Source of the DNA: Paenalcaligenes niemegkensis
GTDB taxonomy: Bacteria > Pseudomonadota > Gammaproteobacteria > Burkholderiales > Burkholderiaceae_B
Assembly: GCF_022230885.1 (NCBI RefSeq)
Contig: NZ_JAKGCT010000004.1
Coordinates: 558,001-622,000 of the forward strand
DNA: 64,000 nt
Direction of reading: 5' to 3'
Shown: positions 9,838 to 18,717 of the stretch, piece by piece
Numbering within the stretch: position 1 is the first letter of the stretch
How the letters are laid out: each line of letters begins with the position of its first letter
Translations under genes and position numbers: made by a program
Notes under the pieces: model-generated
Databases searched by the model: none
Seen by the model: only the letters and a program-made list of their open reading frames with translations
What the model was told of the DNA's origin: nothing

Positions 9838-9882
9838 TTGCCCGACGCTGGAGACCATCGGGCAACATTTAACAATGGTCTC
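9838..9882 (+). promoter_or_regulatory. Interlocking hairpins (possible pseudoknot) between csgG and the curlin gene
   Basis: TTGCCCGA (9838-9845) pairs with TCGGGCAA (9858-9865), and GAGACCAT (9851-9858) pairs with ATGGTCTC (9875-9882). The second 5' arm lies inside the first loop, so the two 8-bp stems either exclude each other or form an H-type pseudoknot. The curlin start is 23 bases downstream, with AGGA before it. It may control read-through or translation of curlin relative to secretion genes; function is inference. Confidence 0.5.
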
Positions 9883-9905
9883 TTCTTTGTACTAGGAACT
9901 GAATC

Positions 9906-11030
9906 ATGAAACTTAAGCTATCTTTCGTTACCGCCGCCTTATCGGTCGCATTTGCTGCTGTTCCTGCCATTGCTTCGGCAGATACAGCGACAGTGGATCA
10001 GTCGGGCTCTTTCAATAAAGCCATGGTGGGCCAATATTACAATGGTAACGCCTCTGCCGAAATCATCCAGAGCGGTAAACACAACGACGGCTATATTTAC
10101 CAGAGCCGGAACTCCTCGGGAACCCAAAGCTCAATCAATGCCAGCAACGCCAATAACGAAGCCGTTTCAGAGCAACTCAACAACCGCGGAGGATCGGTCG
10201 AAATACAGCAGCACGGACGTTCTGGCGATGCCTTTGCCCGTCAGTCAGGCAACTCGAACACCACAGCCGTGCTTCATGACTACGGCAATAATAATCAGTC
10301 TGTCATCACCCAAAGCAAGAATCAGAACTCACAGGCAACCATTCAGCAATGGGGTGACAGTGGCAAATCTGATGCGACTATCGAGCAAAGCAATTCCAAA
10401 AACGCTGTCGCCAGCATCACCGATGGCGGCTGGAAAAATGAATCGGTAGTCGAGCAAAATCGCGCTAACAATTCGAAAGCGAATATTGCCCTGTTTGGAG
10501 GCTCTTCACACGCTGACGCCAGCATTGCTCAAAACAATGTGTCAAACACCACCGCATCCATTCAAGTGGCCGGTTACCGACAAACCTCGGTCATCACTCA
10601 GGACAACACCGCAAACTCCAACGCACAAATCGAGCAGTTCGGCTCCTCCAATGACGCCACTATCGAGCAAACCGGTAGCAGCGGCAAACGTGGTGGCTCT
10701 GACTTGCTGGTAGCGGCTATCAAGCAACATAACTGGAACAATAAAGCCACCGCCACGCAAGAAGGCTCAAACGTGAATGCAGACATCACGCAATATGGTA
10801 ATGAGCAACGTGGCCACACAACCCAAAAAGGTAAAAACCTGGACGCCACCATTTTGCAAGCTGGCAAAAACCACTATGCTTCTATCAACCAATTGGGTAA
10901 CAATCAGCAAGCAAGCGTGACCCAATACGGCAATAAAAACGTCGCTACTGTTGTACAGCGAAACAATGGCCAATCAGCACAAGTCATGCAAAGTGGCGTG
11001 CGCAACGTGGCCTCAGTCACTCAGCACTAA
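9906..11030 (+). CDS. Long curlin-repeat protein (curli subunit, CsgA/CsgB-like)
   Basis: The 374 aa product has a Sec signal peptide (cleavage after IASA) and then curlin-type repeats, roughly 22-23 residues each, with the pattern (A/S)xIxQxGxxNxAxxxQ. Clear examples are DATILQAGKNHYASINQLGN, NQQASVTQYGNKNVATVVQR and AQIEQFGSSNDATIEQ. About fourteen or fifteen units are visible, against five in E. coli CsgA (151 aa). It is rich in N, Q, S and G, as amyloid subunits are. It follows csgEFG and is the only curlin gene in the window, so it may serve as both major subunit and nucleator. Confidence 0.9.
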   Translation: MKLKLSFVTAALSVAFAAVPAIASADTATVDQSGSFNKAMVGQYYNGNASAEIIQSGKHNDGYIYQSRNSSGTQSSINASNANNEAVSEQLNNRGGSVEIQQHGRSGDAFARQSGNSNTTAVLHDYGNNNQSVITQSKNQNSQATIQQWGDSGKSDATIEQSNSKNAVASITDGGWKNESVVEQNRANNSKANIALFGGSSHADASIAQNNVSNTTASIQVAGYRQTSVITQDNTANSNAQIEQFGSSNDATIEQTGSSGKRGGSDLLVAAIKQHNWNNKATATQEGSNVNADITQYGNEQRGHTTQKGKNLDATILQAGKNHYASINQLGNNQQASVTQYGNKNVATVVQRNNGQSAQVMQSGVRNVASVTQH

Positions 11031-11081
11031 GCTAAATCTCATGAATTACTCACTAACGTAATTCAATCGCCGTTGACAAAA

Positions 11082-11098
11082 GAGGGGAAATTCCCCTC
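11082..11098. terminator. Short stable hairpin after the curlin gene
   Basis: GAGGGGAAATTCCCCTC is a near-perfect palindrome in the curlin–csgH gap, with only a weak pyrimidine tract behind. It may protect the curlin mRNA 3' end or partly terminate, lowering expression of the next genes. Confidence 0.4.
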
Positions 11099-11125
11099 CC
11101 TTCTGCCAAATGGAGCCGGATAACA

Positions 11126-11434
11126 ATGAATACAGACGTAGATTTGCAGGTGTGGCTGGCCGCTGCAGGCACTCTAAAGCCCGGTATTGTCATCCCTTAT
11201 GTTCAAAGTCCTACCAACACAAAGTTGCGATATGAATTGACCACGACACAATCGTCAGCAGCAGGAACTTCCACGATTAGACAAGGTGGCGATATACAGC
11301 TGCACGCTAACGAGCCGCGGGCCATTACAGAAATGACTATACATTCAACTGATGATGCATCTTGCAACATTCAGTTGGTTTTTGAAAATACCGAAGGCAA
11401 AGAAATGCTCTACACCTTTAGTTGCCCTAACTAG
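11126..11434 (+). CDS. CsgH/CsgC-like curli chaperone
   Basis: The 102 aa product sits directly after the curlin gene. The stretch LRYELTTTQSSAAGTSTIRQ, then GGDIQLHANEPRAITEMTIH and CNIQLVFENTEGKEMLYTF resembles the small beta-sandwich of CsgC/CsgH, which stops curlin from forming amyloid too early in the periplasm. The pattern of alternating strands and the LxANxPxxxTxxxI motif fit this family. No signal peptide is obvious at the N-terminus, unlike E. coli CsgC, so the true start may lie elsewhere or export may be unusual. Assignment is from motif and position. Confidence 0.65.
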   Translation: MNTDVDLQVWLAAAGTLKPGIVIPYVQSPTNTKLRYELTTTQSSAAGTSTIRQGGDIQLHANEPRAITEMTIHSTDDASCNIQLVFENTEGKEMLYTFSCPN

Positions 11435-11482
11435 TAACATAATTAAACCAAGGGTAAAACAGAACGTTAGACAGGAAACTCT

Positions 11483-12226
11483 ATGACGACCATTCTTGTC
11501 GTTGAACCCCATCCTTTGTTACGTCTAGGATTGCTACAAGTCCTTGCCGAAATCGGCCCGGGTATACGATTACGCAGTTCGGATTACAGTGATTTTCGGG
11601 GTACCGAAGCTCAATTGCAACAATGCGATCTATTATTGCTCGCCGTACCCGACTCGCCAGAAGCTTCCGCAGTCGTTGAAGCAGCAATAGCCCGCTACGC
11701 CCCAGCCGCGATATTGCTGCTGTCCGATCACCCTCCTATGAACCTGGGCTCTACGTCGTTACCGGGCAATGTAGTCGGGCATCTCAGTAAGGACGCTTCC
11801 CTGGATATTCTGCAAGCCTCATTTAGACTCGTGCTTGCAGGTGGCAGCTGTTTTCCTTTACGTTCGCCTACGCTGTCCCAACCACAACGCAGCTATGGCG
11901 TCTTCGATAGTGTCCCCGGCCGATCGGCAGCTAGTGTTGCTCGCGTCGCGACAACACTGACCCATCGATTAGCCAAAGAGGAGCCTCAAAACGAAGCCTT
12001 AATGCTGGGCCTGACTCCACGGCAGTATGAAGTCCTGGTTCTTTTGGCACGAGGCCTGCCCTTGAAGGCTATTGGTAAAGAATTAAAAATATCAGCGGCA
12101 ACAGCCAAAGCTCATACCGAAACCCTTTACCAGCGTCTTGATGTGCACAATCGAAACGAGGCAGTATTTGCGGCCTTATCGCGTGGGGCCCAGCTAGGCA
12201 TGGATCCGGGCCAGGAAGATGATTAA
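11483..12226 (+). CDS. LuxR/NarL-type regulator with degenerate receiver (CsgD-like role)
   Basis: The 247 aa protein has an N-terminal receiver-like domain (TTILVVEPHPLLRLGLLQVL) and a C-terminal LuxR helix-turn-helix (LTPRQYEVLVLLARGLPLKA, then ELKISAATAKAHTETLYQRL). The acidic pocket is EP rather than DD, and the phospho-acceptor position reads DLLLLAVP where family members have DxxLLDxxMP, so the Asp is lost. The switch Lys is kept (GHLSKDAS). It is therefore unlikely to be controlled by phosphorylation, as with E. coli CsgD. Being last in the curli cluster, it is the best candidate to bind the paired palindromes. Confidence 0.85.
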   Translation: MTTILVVEPHPLLRLGLLQVLAEIGPGIRLRSSDYSDFRGTEAQLQQCDLLLLAVPDSPEASAVVEAAIARYAPAAILLLSDHPPMNLGSTSLPGNVVGHLSKDASLDILQASFRLVLAGGSCFPLRSPTLSQPQRSYGVFDSVPGRSAASVARVATTLTHRLAKEEPQNEALMLGLTPRQYEVLVLLARGLPLKAIGKELKISAATAKAHTETLYQRLDVHNRNEAVFAALSRGAQLGMDPGQEDD

Positions 12227-12232
12227 AACAAA

Positions 12233-12267
12233 AGGCCTGAGTCCGGTATTGCACCGCACTCAGGCCT
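12233..12267 (-). terminator. Convergent terminator between the regulator gene and suf operon
   Basis: AGGCCTGAGT and ACTCAGGCCT make a perfect 10-bp stem around 15 bases. On the minus strand it is followed by TTTTGTTTT, so it ends the suf transcript; on the plus strand it may also serve the LuxR-type gene. Confidence 0.75.
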
Positions 12268-12342
12268 GCAAGCTCGAACTGTTAACTGCTCAGTTTAGGG
12301 CTGGTTAACATCGCTGCTTTTTCGCGGTCAGTCTGCCTGGTA

Positions 12343-12900
12343 TTAGAGCATGCCTAATTGCAGACGTGCCGACTCGCTCATCATTTCACGGCTCCAGGGT
12401 GGATCCCAGACCAGATCTACCTCGACCTCATCGACTCCCTGAATAGAAAGTAGCTTCAGTCTGGCTTCGTCGGCAATCATCGTGCCCATACCGCAGCCGG
12501 GCGCCGTCAGCGTCATGTCCATGCGGATATGATAGCTTTCCTTGTCTTTTTGGGACACGGCACATTTATAAACCAGCCCCAGATTAACAATATCAACCGG
12601 TATCTCAGGGTCGAAGACGTCAGCCAGAACCGTCCAGGCAGCCTCTTCTATGGTTTTCTCACTGAGCGGCAACTCGGGTACAAATATTTCTTCCTCGGCT
12701 GCTTCCTGGCCCAAGGCATCTGCATCAGTGCCTTCGATGCGATAAAGATTACCTTCGACCAACACAGTAAAACTGCCGCCCAGCCGCTGGGTGATAGTTG
12801 CCATGCAACCGGCTTCAATGGTTACGGGTGATCCGTAAGGGATTGTCACAGCTGGACAGTCTCGACTGACGACCACATCTTCACGATCGTGATAACTCAC
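12343..12900 (-). CDS. sufT: SufT, Fe-S cluster maturation protein (DUF59)
   Basis: SufT-type proteins help maturation of Fe-S proteins. I choose the GTG at 12900 because AGAGG overlaps the sufU stop eight bases upstream and the protein then begins VSYHDREDVVVSRDCPAVTI, like other SufT N-termini; longer open starts run into sufU. It has 185 aa. The C-terminal DUF59 (MIP18) domain carries DPEIPVDIVNLGLVYKC and LTAPGCGMGTMIADEARLKL, and VDLVWDPPWSREMMSESARL. Last gene of the suf operon. Confidence 0.9.
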   Translation of the reverse strand: MSYHDREDVVVSRDCPAVTIPYGSPVTIEAGCMATITQRLGGSFTVLVEGNLYRIEGTDADALGQEAAEEEIFVPELPLSEKTIEEAAWTVLADVFDPEIPVDIVNLGLVYKCAVSQKDKESYHIRMDMTLTAPGCGMGTMIADEARLKLLSIQGVDEVEVDLVWDPPWSREMMSESARLQLGML

Positions 12901-12910
12901 TTTAATGCCT

Positions 12911-13372
12911 CTATTCGGTTTTAGCCACTTCTTGAGCTTGGTTGATTGCATTGTGCAATGTGTGCCAAGCCAGTGATGCACATTTTACGCGCGCCGGGAA
13001 TTCTCTTACCCCCGAAAGCACCTCGAGCTTGCCCAGATCACGATCCGGGTGCTTATCGGTCAGCATCGCGTGCACATCATTAAAAAGAAGCTCGACTTCG
13101 TCTTTGCTCTTGCCCTTGCAGATTTCGGTCATCAGGGAAGCAGACGCTTTAGAGATTGCACAGCCATGACCAATAAAACTGAGATCTTCGACGACCCCGC
13201 CGTCATTCAGACGTGCATATACAGTAAGCTGGTCACCGCATAGCGGGTTGTGCCCGTCAGCCGAGTGGGTGGCTTCGTCCAGGGCCCTGAAATTACGCGG
13301 ATTTCGATTATGATCGAAAATAACTTCCTGGTAGAGCTCTCGCAGACCGTTAAAGGGGTCGCTCATCATCAA
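12911..13372 (-). CDS. sufU: SufU, Fe-S scaffold / zinc-dependent sulfurtransferase
   Basis: SufU receives persulfide sulfur from SufS. The 153 aa protein keeps the three conserved cysteines, in NPLCGDQ, GHGCAISKASASLMTE and KCASLAWHTL, plus the Asp of GDQ. The SufU-specific insertion before the third Cys is present. Its ATG overlaps the sufS stop (ATGA), implying coupled translation. The name sufU is preferred over iscU because of the insertion and partner genes. Confidence 0.92.
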   Translation of the reverse strand: MMMSDPFNGLRELYQEVIFDHNRNPRNFRALDEATHSADGHNPLCGDQLTVYARLNDGGVVEDLSFIGHGCAISKASASLMTEICKGKSKDEVELLFNDVHAMLTDKHPDRDLGKLEVLSGVREFPARVKCASLAWHTLHNAINQAQEVAKTE

Positions 13373-14616
13373 ACTCCAAATAGCTTTTGTGCTTTTTTCA
13401 AACTGGAGGCCAGGGCGTCAACATCCTCAAATGAGTTATATAACGCAAACGACGCTCGTGCCGTGCCTGGAATCCCTAAATGTGTCATTAACGGCATGGC
13501 GCAATGATGACCTGCCCGAATGGCTACGCCGTCCATATCAAGAATCGTACCCAGATCGTGCGGATGAATATCCTTGACGAGGAATGACAATACGCCCGCT
13601 TTGTGTTCGGCGGTACCCACAATACTGATGCCCGGCATTTCAGCCAACAGTGCTGTCGCGTACTCGAGCAGTGCGTTTTCATGAGCAGCGATCGCCTCCA
13701 GCCCCACTTCCTGAACATACTGCAGGGCGCGCGCCAAAACGATTACACCCGCAATATTCGGTGTACCCGCCTCGAAACGCTGTGGCACAGGAGCGTAGGT
13801 GCTACCGGAAAAACTGACGGTGTGAATCATATCACCACCGCCTTTCCAGGGAGGCATCGCGTCAAGCAGCTTGTACTTGCCGTACAACACACCCGTACCG
13901 GTAGGACCGAAGATCTTATGTCCGGAAAAGACATAAAAATCGCAATCCAGGTCTTTGACGTCTACAACTTTGTGCGCCACAGCCTGAGCACCGTCGATCA
14001 GTACAACTGCACCGACCTCGTGGGCCATCGCCGTCATTTCTTTAACCGGATTAATCGTGCCCAGGGCATTGGACACATGCACCAGACCGACAAACTTAGT
14101 TCTATCGCTTAAAAGGCCGCGATAGGCTTCTATGTCGAGTTCACCATTTTCGAGTATAGGCACTACTTTGATAACAGCGCCCTTTTCTTCCGCCAGCAAT
14201 TGCCAGGGGACGATGTTCGAATGATGCTCCAGCATTGTAAGGATGATCTCATCCCCGGCCTGTATATGCTTGCGCCCCCAAGTGGCTGCGACGAGGTTAA
14301 TCCCCTCGGTGGTGCCGCTCGTGAACACGATTTCTTCAACCCGCTCTGCATGCAAGAAGGCCTGCGCGATTTCCCGGCTGTTATCGTACAAATCGGTAGA
14401 GTGCTGAGAAAGCCAATGCACGCCCCGATGGATATTGGCGTTGGACTTCTCGTAAAAATCGCGTTCAGCCTCAATGACCACACCCGGCTTCTGTGTGGTC
14501 GCGCCATTATCCAGATACACCAGCCGCTGACCTCGCACCTGCTGCTGAAGTATAGGAAAATCGGCGCGCCGATCTAATTGCATTGCAGGCGCTACGATCG
14601 GCGTTTCAAGTGTCAT
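13369..14616 (-). CDS. sufS: SufS, cysteine desulfurase
   Basis: PLP enzyme that converts cysteine to alanine and hands sulfur on. The 415 aa protein shows VYLDNGATTQKP, the PLP-lysine region FSGHKIFGPTGTGVLYGK, and the type II desulfurase active-site Cys in RAGHHCAMPLM. It overlaps sufD upstream and sufU downstream by four bases each. Confidence 0.95.
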   Translation of the reverse strand: MTLETPIVAPAMQLDRRADFPILQQQVRGQRLVYLDNGATTQKPGVVIEAERDFYEKSNANIHRGVHWLSQHSTDLYDNSREIAQAFLHAERVEEIVFTSGTTEGINLVAATWGRKHIQAGDEIILTMLEHHSNIVPWQLLAEEKGAVIKVVPILENGELDIEAYRGLLSDRTKFVGLVHVSNALGTINPVKEMTAMAHEVGAVVLIDGAQAVAHKVVDVKDLDCDFYVFSGHKIFGPTGTGVLYGKYKLLDAMPPWKGGGDMIHTVSFSGSTYAPVPQRFEAGTPNIAGVIVLARALQYVQEVGLEAIAAHENALLEYATALLAEMPGISIVGTAEHKAGVLSFLVKDIHPHDLGTILDMDGVAIRAGHHCAMPLMTHLGIPGTARASFALYNSFEDVDALASSLKKAQKLFGV

Positions 14617-15920
14617 GCCTGCTCTCCAAGTGCCAGACCGCCCGGCAGCAATGCCGAAATACCCGCAGTGGCACGTGCGCGCAATACTTCTGACTCAATG
14701 CGCTCAAGCGTTGCAGCGGCAAAGGCGTAAATAAGTATATCGCGGGCATCAGCTTCGTTCAGGCCACGCGTACGCAGGTAAAACAGACTTTCTTCGTCTA
14801 GCTGGCCCACGGTGGCACCGTGAGCACACTTAACGTCATCAGCGTAGATTTCAAGCTCAGGACGAGCATCGGATCGGGCCAGCTTGGATAACAGCAGGCT
14901 ATCAGAACGCTGAACCGCATCTGTGCCATCGGCGCCCTTGCCAACCTTGATGCGGCCACTGAATACACCTCGGGCCATGTCTGACAAAATACCACGGTAG
15001 TACTCGTGACTAACGCAGTTTGGCGACGCATGATTGATCACCGTGTTGTGATCGACATGGCGGCGTCCGTTGACATAGTACAAGCCGTTGAACAAGGTCT
15101 CGCAACGCTCACCATGGAAAATGGTGTTGATGTTGTTGCGCGCAAGCTTGGCGCCAAAAGACATTGAATGCGACTCGAAATTAGACGCCTTCTGCTGCTC
15201 TACCGTGATGTCTGCGATGTGCGTTGACAGCGCGTTCTCTTGCTGCAGCTTCAAATGCACCAGCTTGGCATCTTGCGCCACGTTGGCTCGCGTCACTGCA
15301 TTCGTCAGCGTGGGCACATCACCGTGGCTCAGGTAGTGTTCGACCACAGTTGCCGATGCACCTGCCTCAAGAGCGATCAGGTTACGCGGAAAACTGGCGC
15401 CTTCAGCTTCAGTGCTGATGAATACCAGGTGTACCGGGAGCTCAAGCGTGTGCCCGGAGGCCACCTGCACCACCGCACCATCTGTCGCCAAGGCTAGATT
15501 CAGTGCTGCCGGACTGGCTCCGTCCTGGGCTTCACCAAACAGCGCCTGAACCGAATCAGCATCGCTATTCAAACGTTCGGCCAGTGAGCCCAGCTGAACA
15601 CCTTTGGGCAGCTCGCCAATATCGGAGCTGCCTGCATCGAATACGCCATTAACAAAAACCAGCCAATGGCCCGCTTCGTTGTTACGCACTGCTTTGACTT
15701 GCTCTGCAACTTCTACCGGGGCCACGTAGCGATACGATTGCTGCTCCATTGCCGCCAGAGACGTATGGTGCCAGGCCTCCAGCTTGTTAGTGGGCCACCC
15801 TTCAGTTGCGAAACGCTCCAGCGCCAGCTGCCGGCGTGTTTTTAACCACGACGCCTCGGCACTGGACTGCTTCGGAGCCTGAGCTGCGAATTCAGAAATC
15901 CATGTGGGAAGCGTAGTCAT
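14613..15920 (-). CDS. sufD: SufD, Fe-S scaffold complex subunit
   Basis: SufD forms the SufBC2D scaffold with SufB and SufC. ATG 15920 overlaps the sufC stop (ATGA), giving 435 aa starting MTTLPTWISEFAAQ; a longer open start inside sufC is less likely. The C-terminal beta-helix signature includes NGLYYVNGRRHVDHNTVINH, then YRGILSDMARGVFSGRIKVG, and DDVKCAHGATVGQLDEESLF with the conserved Cys-Ala-His. Confidence 0.95.
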   Translation of the reverse strand: MTTLPTWISEFAAQAPKQSSAEASWLKTRRQLALERFATEGWPTNKLEAWHHTSLAAMEQQSYRYVAPVEVAEQVKAVRNNEAGHWLVFVNGVFDAGSSDIGELPKGVQLGSLAERLNSDADSVQALFGEAQDGASPAALNLALATDGAVVQVASGHTLELPVHLVFISTEAEGASFPRNLIALEAGASATVVEHYLSHGDVPTLTNAVTRANVAQDAKLVHLKLQQENALSTHIADITVEQQKASNFESHSMSFGAKLARNNINTIFHGERCETLFNGLYYVNGRRHVDHNTVINHASPNCVSHEYYRGILSDMARGVFSGRIKVGKGADGTDAVQRSDSLLLSKLARSDARPELEIYADDVKCAHGATVGQLDEESLFYLRTRGLNEADARDILIYAFAAATLERIESEVLRARATAGISALLPGGLALGEQA

Positions 15921-16693
15921 ACGGCGGCTCCTTTGGTGGCAGCTTCGGCCGCCAGCTCTTTGACCCAACCGTATCCTCGTTCTTCCAGCTCAAGCGCAAG
16001 ACTGGCGTCGCCTGAACGAATAATCTGACCGTTTGACAGCACGTGCACAAAATCAGGCACGATGTAGTCAAGCAAACGCTGGTAGTGAGTGATGACGACC
16101 AGCGCGTGATCAGGTGAACGCAAACGGTTTACCCCATCGGCCACTACGCGCAATGCGTCAATATCAAGCCCCGAGTCGGTTTCGTCCAGAATGGCCAGCT
16201 TGGGTTCAAGCAAACTCATTTGCAGCACTTCATTGCGCTTTTTCTCGCCGCCAGAAAAACCTTCGTTGACAGAGCGGTAGAGAAACTCTTCGCGCATGCC
16301 CACGGTTTTCATCTCTGCCTTGACCAGTTTCAGAAAATCGATTGCATCAAGCTCGGACTCGCCGCGCTGGCGACGAATAGCGTTTAACGAAGCACGCAAG
16401 AAGTAGGCATTTGATACGCCCGGGATTTCAATAGGATATTGAAAAGCCATAAACAGGCCTTCACGGGCACGCTCTTCGACGGCCATATCAAGCAGATCGT
16501 GGCCGTTATAGCTAACCGAACCGCTGTCTATCTGGTAGCTTTCGCGTCCGGCAAGCACCTGGGATAGCGTACTTTTACCCGAGCCATTCGGGCCCATGAT
16601 GGCATGTACTTCACCAGCGTTGACTTGCAAATTCAAGCCGCGCAAAATCTGTTTGCCTTCGATAGAGGCGTGTAAATCTTTAATATTCAACAT
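15917..16693 (-). CDS. sufC: SufC, Fe-S assembly ATPase
   Basis: ABC-type ATPase of the SufBC2D complex, 258 aa. Walker A is GPNGSGKST, the signature EGFSGGEKKRNEVLQ, Walker B LAILDETDSGLDIDALR, and the switch His VVITHYQRLLDYI. It sits between sufB (13 bp upstream) and sufD (overlap). Confidence 0.97.
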   Translation of the reverse strand: MLNIKDLHASIEGKQILRGLNLQVNAGEVHAIMGPNGSGKSTLSQVLAGRESYQIDSGSVSYNGHDLLDMAVEERAREGLFMAFQYPIEIPGVSNAYFLRASLNAIRRQRGESELDAIDFLKLVKAEMKTVGMREEFLYRSVNEGFSGGEKKRNEVLQMSLLEPKLAILDETDSGLDIDALRVVADGVNRLRSPDHALVVITHYQRLLDYIVPDFVHVLSNGQIIRSGDASLALELEERGYGWVKELAAEAATKGAAV

Positions 16694-16706
16694 GGTAGAG
16701 ATCTCC

Positions 16707-18155
<1,449 letters not shown>

Positions 18156-18647
18156 TTAGGAAAGCTCCACTTTGGAAATGTGTGCCGTAACTTGGGATTT
18201 ATCTAGGGTAGAAGGCTTGCGTGTTAGCGGGAATTCTGTCTGCGATGGACGGATCATGTCGGCGACACTGACATCTTCGAGAGTTCGCCGTACAATGTCG
18301 TTTATTCGCTGCCAGTTACTGCGTATATGGCAGTCGGGCTCGACCGAGCAGGCCCCTGGGGTGGCAACACATTCCGTAAGCCCAAAAGGTTGATCGTCTA
18401 AAGCATCTATTATTTGCGCTACGCTTATTTGATCAGCAGGCCGGGCCAGAGCATAGCCGCCCCGCGCACCCCTCGTACTGGTTACAAGGTTGTCCTGGCT
18501 CAAAAGCTTCAGCACTTTGCTTACCGTGGGCTGCCCTAAACCCAGCGTCGTCGCCAATTCAGACGCGCTGTATACGCGCTCGGGGTCGACCCCCATGTGC
18601 GTCAGCACTAGGGTGCCGTAATCGATAATCTTGCTGATCCGCAGCAT
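18156..18647 (-). CDS. sufR: SufR-type Rrf2 regulator of the suf operon
   Basis: Rrf2/IscR-like repressor, 163 aa. The N-terminal winged helix reads YSASELATTLGLGQPTVSKV, then the wing STRGARGGYALARPADQISV. Three cysteines in CVATPGACSVEPDC (residues about 92-105) probably bind an Fe-S cluster, so repression would ease when clusters are scarce. It leads sufBCDSUT and has a perfect 10-bp inverted repeat in front. Confidence 0.9.
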   Translation of the reverse strand: MLRISKIIDYGTLVLTHMGVDPERVYSASELATTLGLGQPTVSKVLKLLSQDNLVTSTRGARGGYALARPADQISVAQIIDALDDQPFGLTECVATPGACSVEPDCHIRSNWQRINDIVRRTLEDVSVADMIRPSQTEFPLTRKPSTLDKSQVTAHISKVELS

Positions 18648-18676
18648 TTAACAATCTCTTTTAAGTCGCAATACCC

Positions 18677-18701
18677 ATATAGTACCGCTTTGGTACTATA
18701 T
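18677..18701 (-). promoter_or_regulatory. Suf operator (inverted repeat) upstream of sufR
   Basis: ATATAGTACC-GCTTT-GGTACTATAT is a perfect 10-bp inverted repeat with a 5-bp centre, 30-54 bp upstream of sufR. The TACTAT in the promoter-proximal arm could be the -10 box, so binding would block RNA polymerase: autoregulation by SufR (inference). Confidence 0.75.
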
Positions 18702-18717
18702 GCGTCAAACACTGCCT

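Noticed and set aside
9838-9882. Simple terminator between csgG and the curlin gene
   Set aside because: No T-tract follows either hairpin and the arms interlock, so a plain terminator does not fit.
13603-14112. Long plus-strand frames inside suf genes (also around 15088-15497)
   Set aside because: They are antisense shadows of sufS and sufD, which have full-length conserved products.
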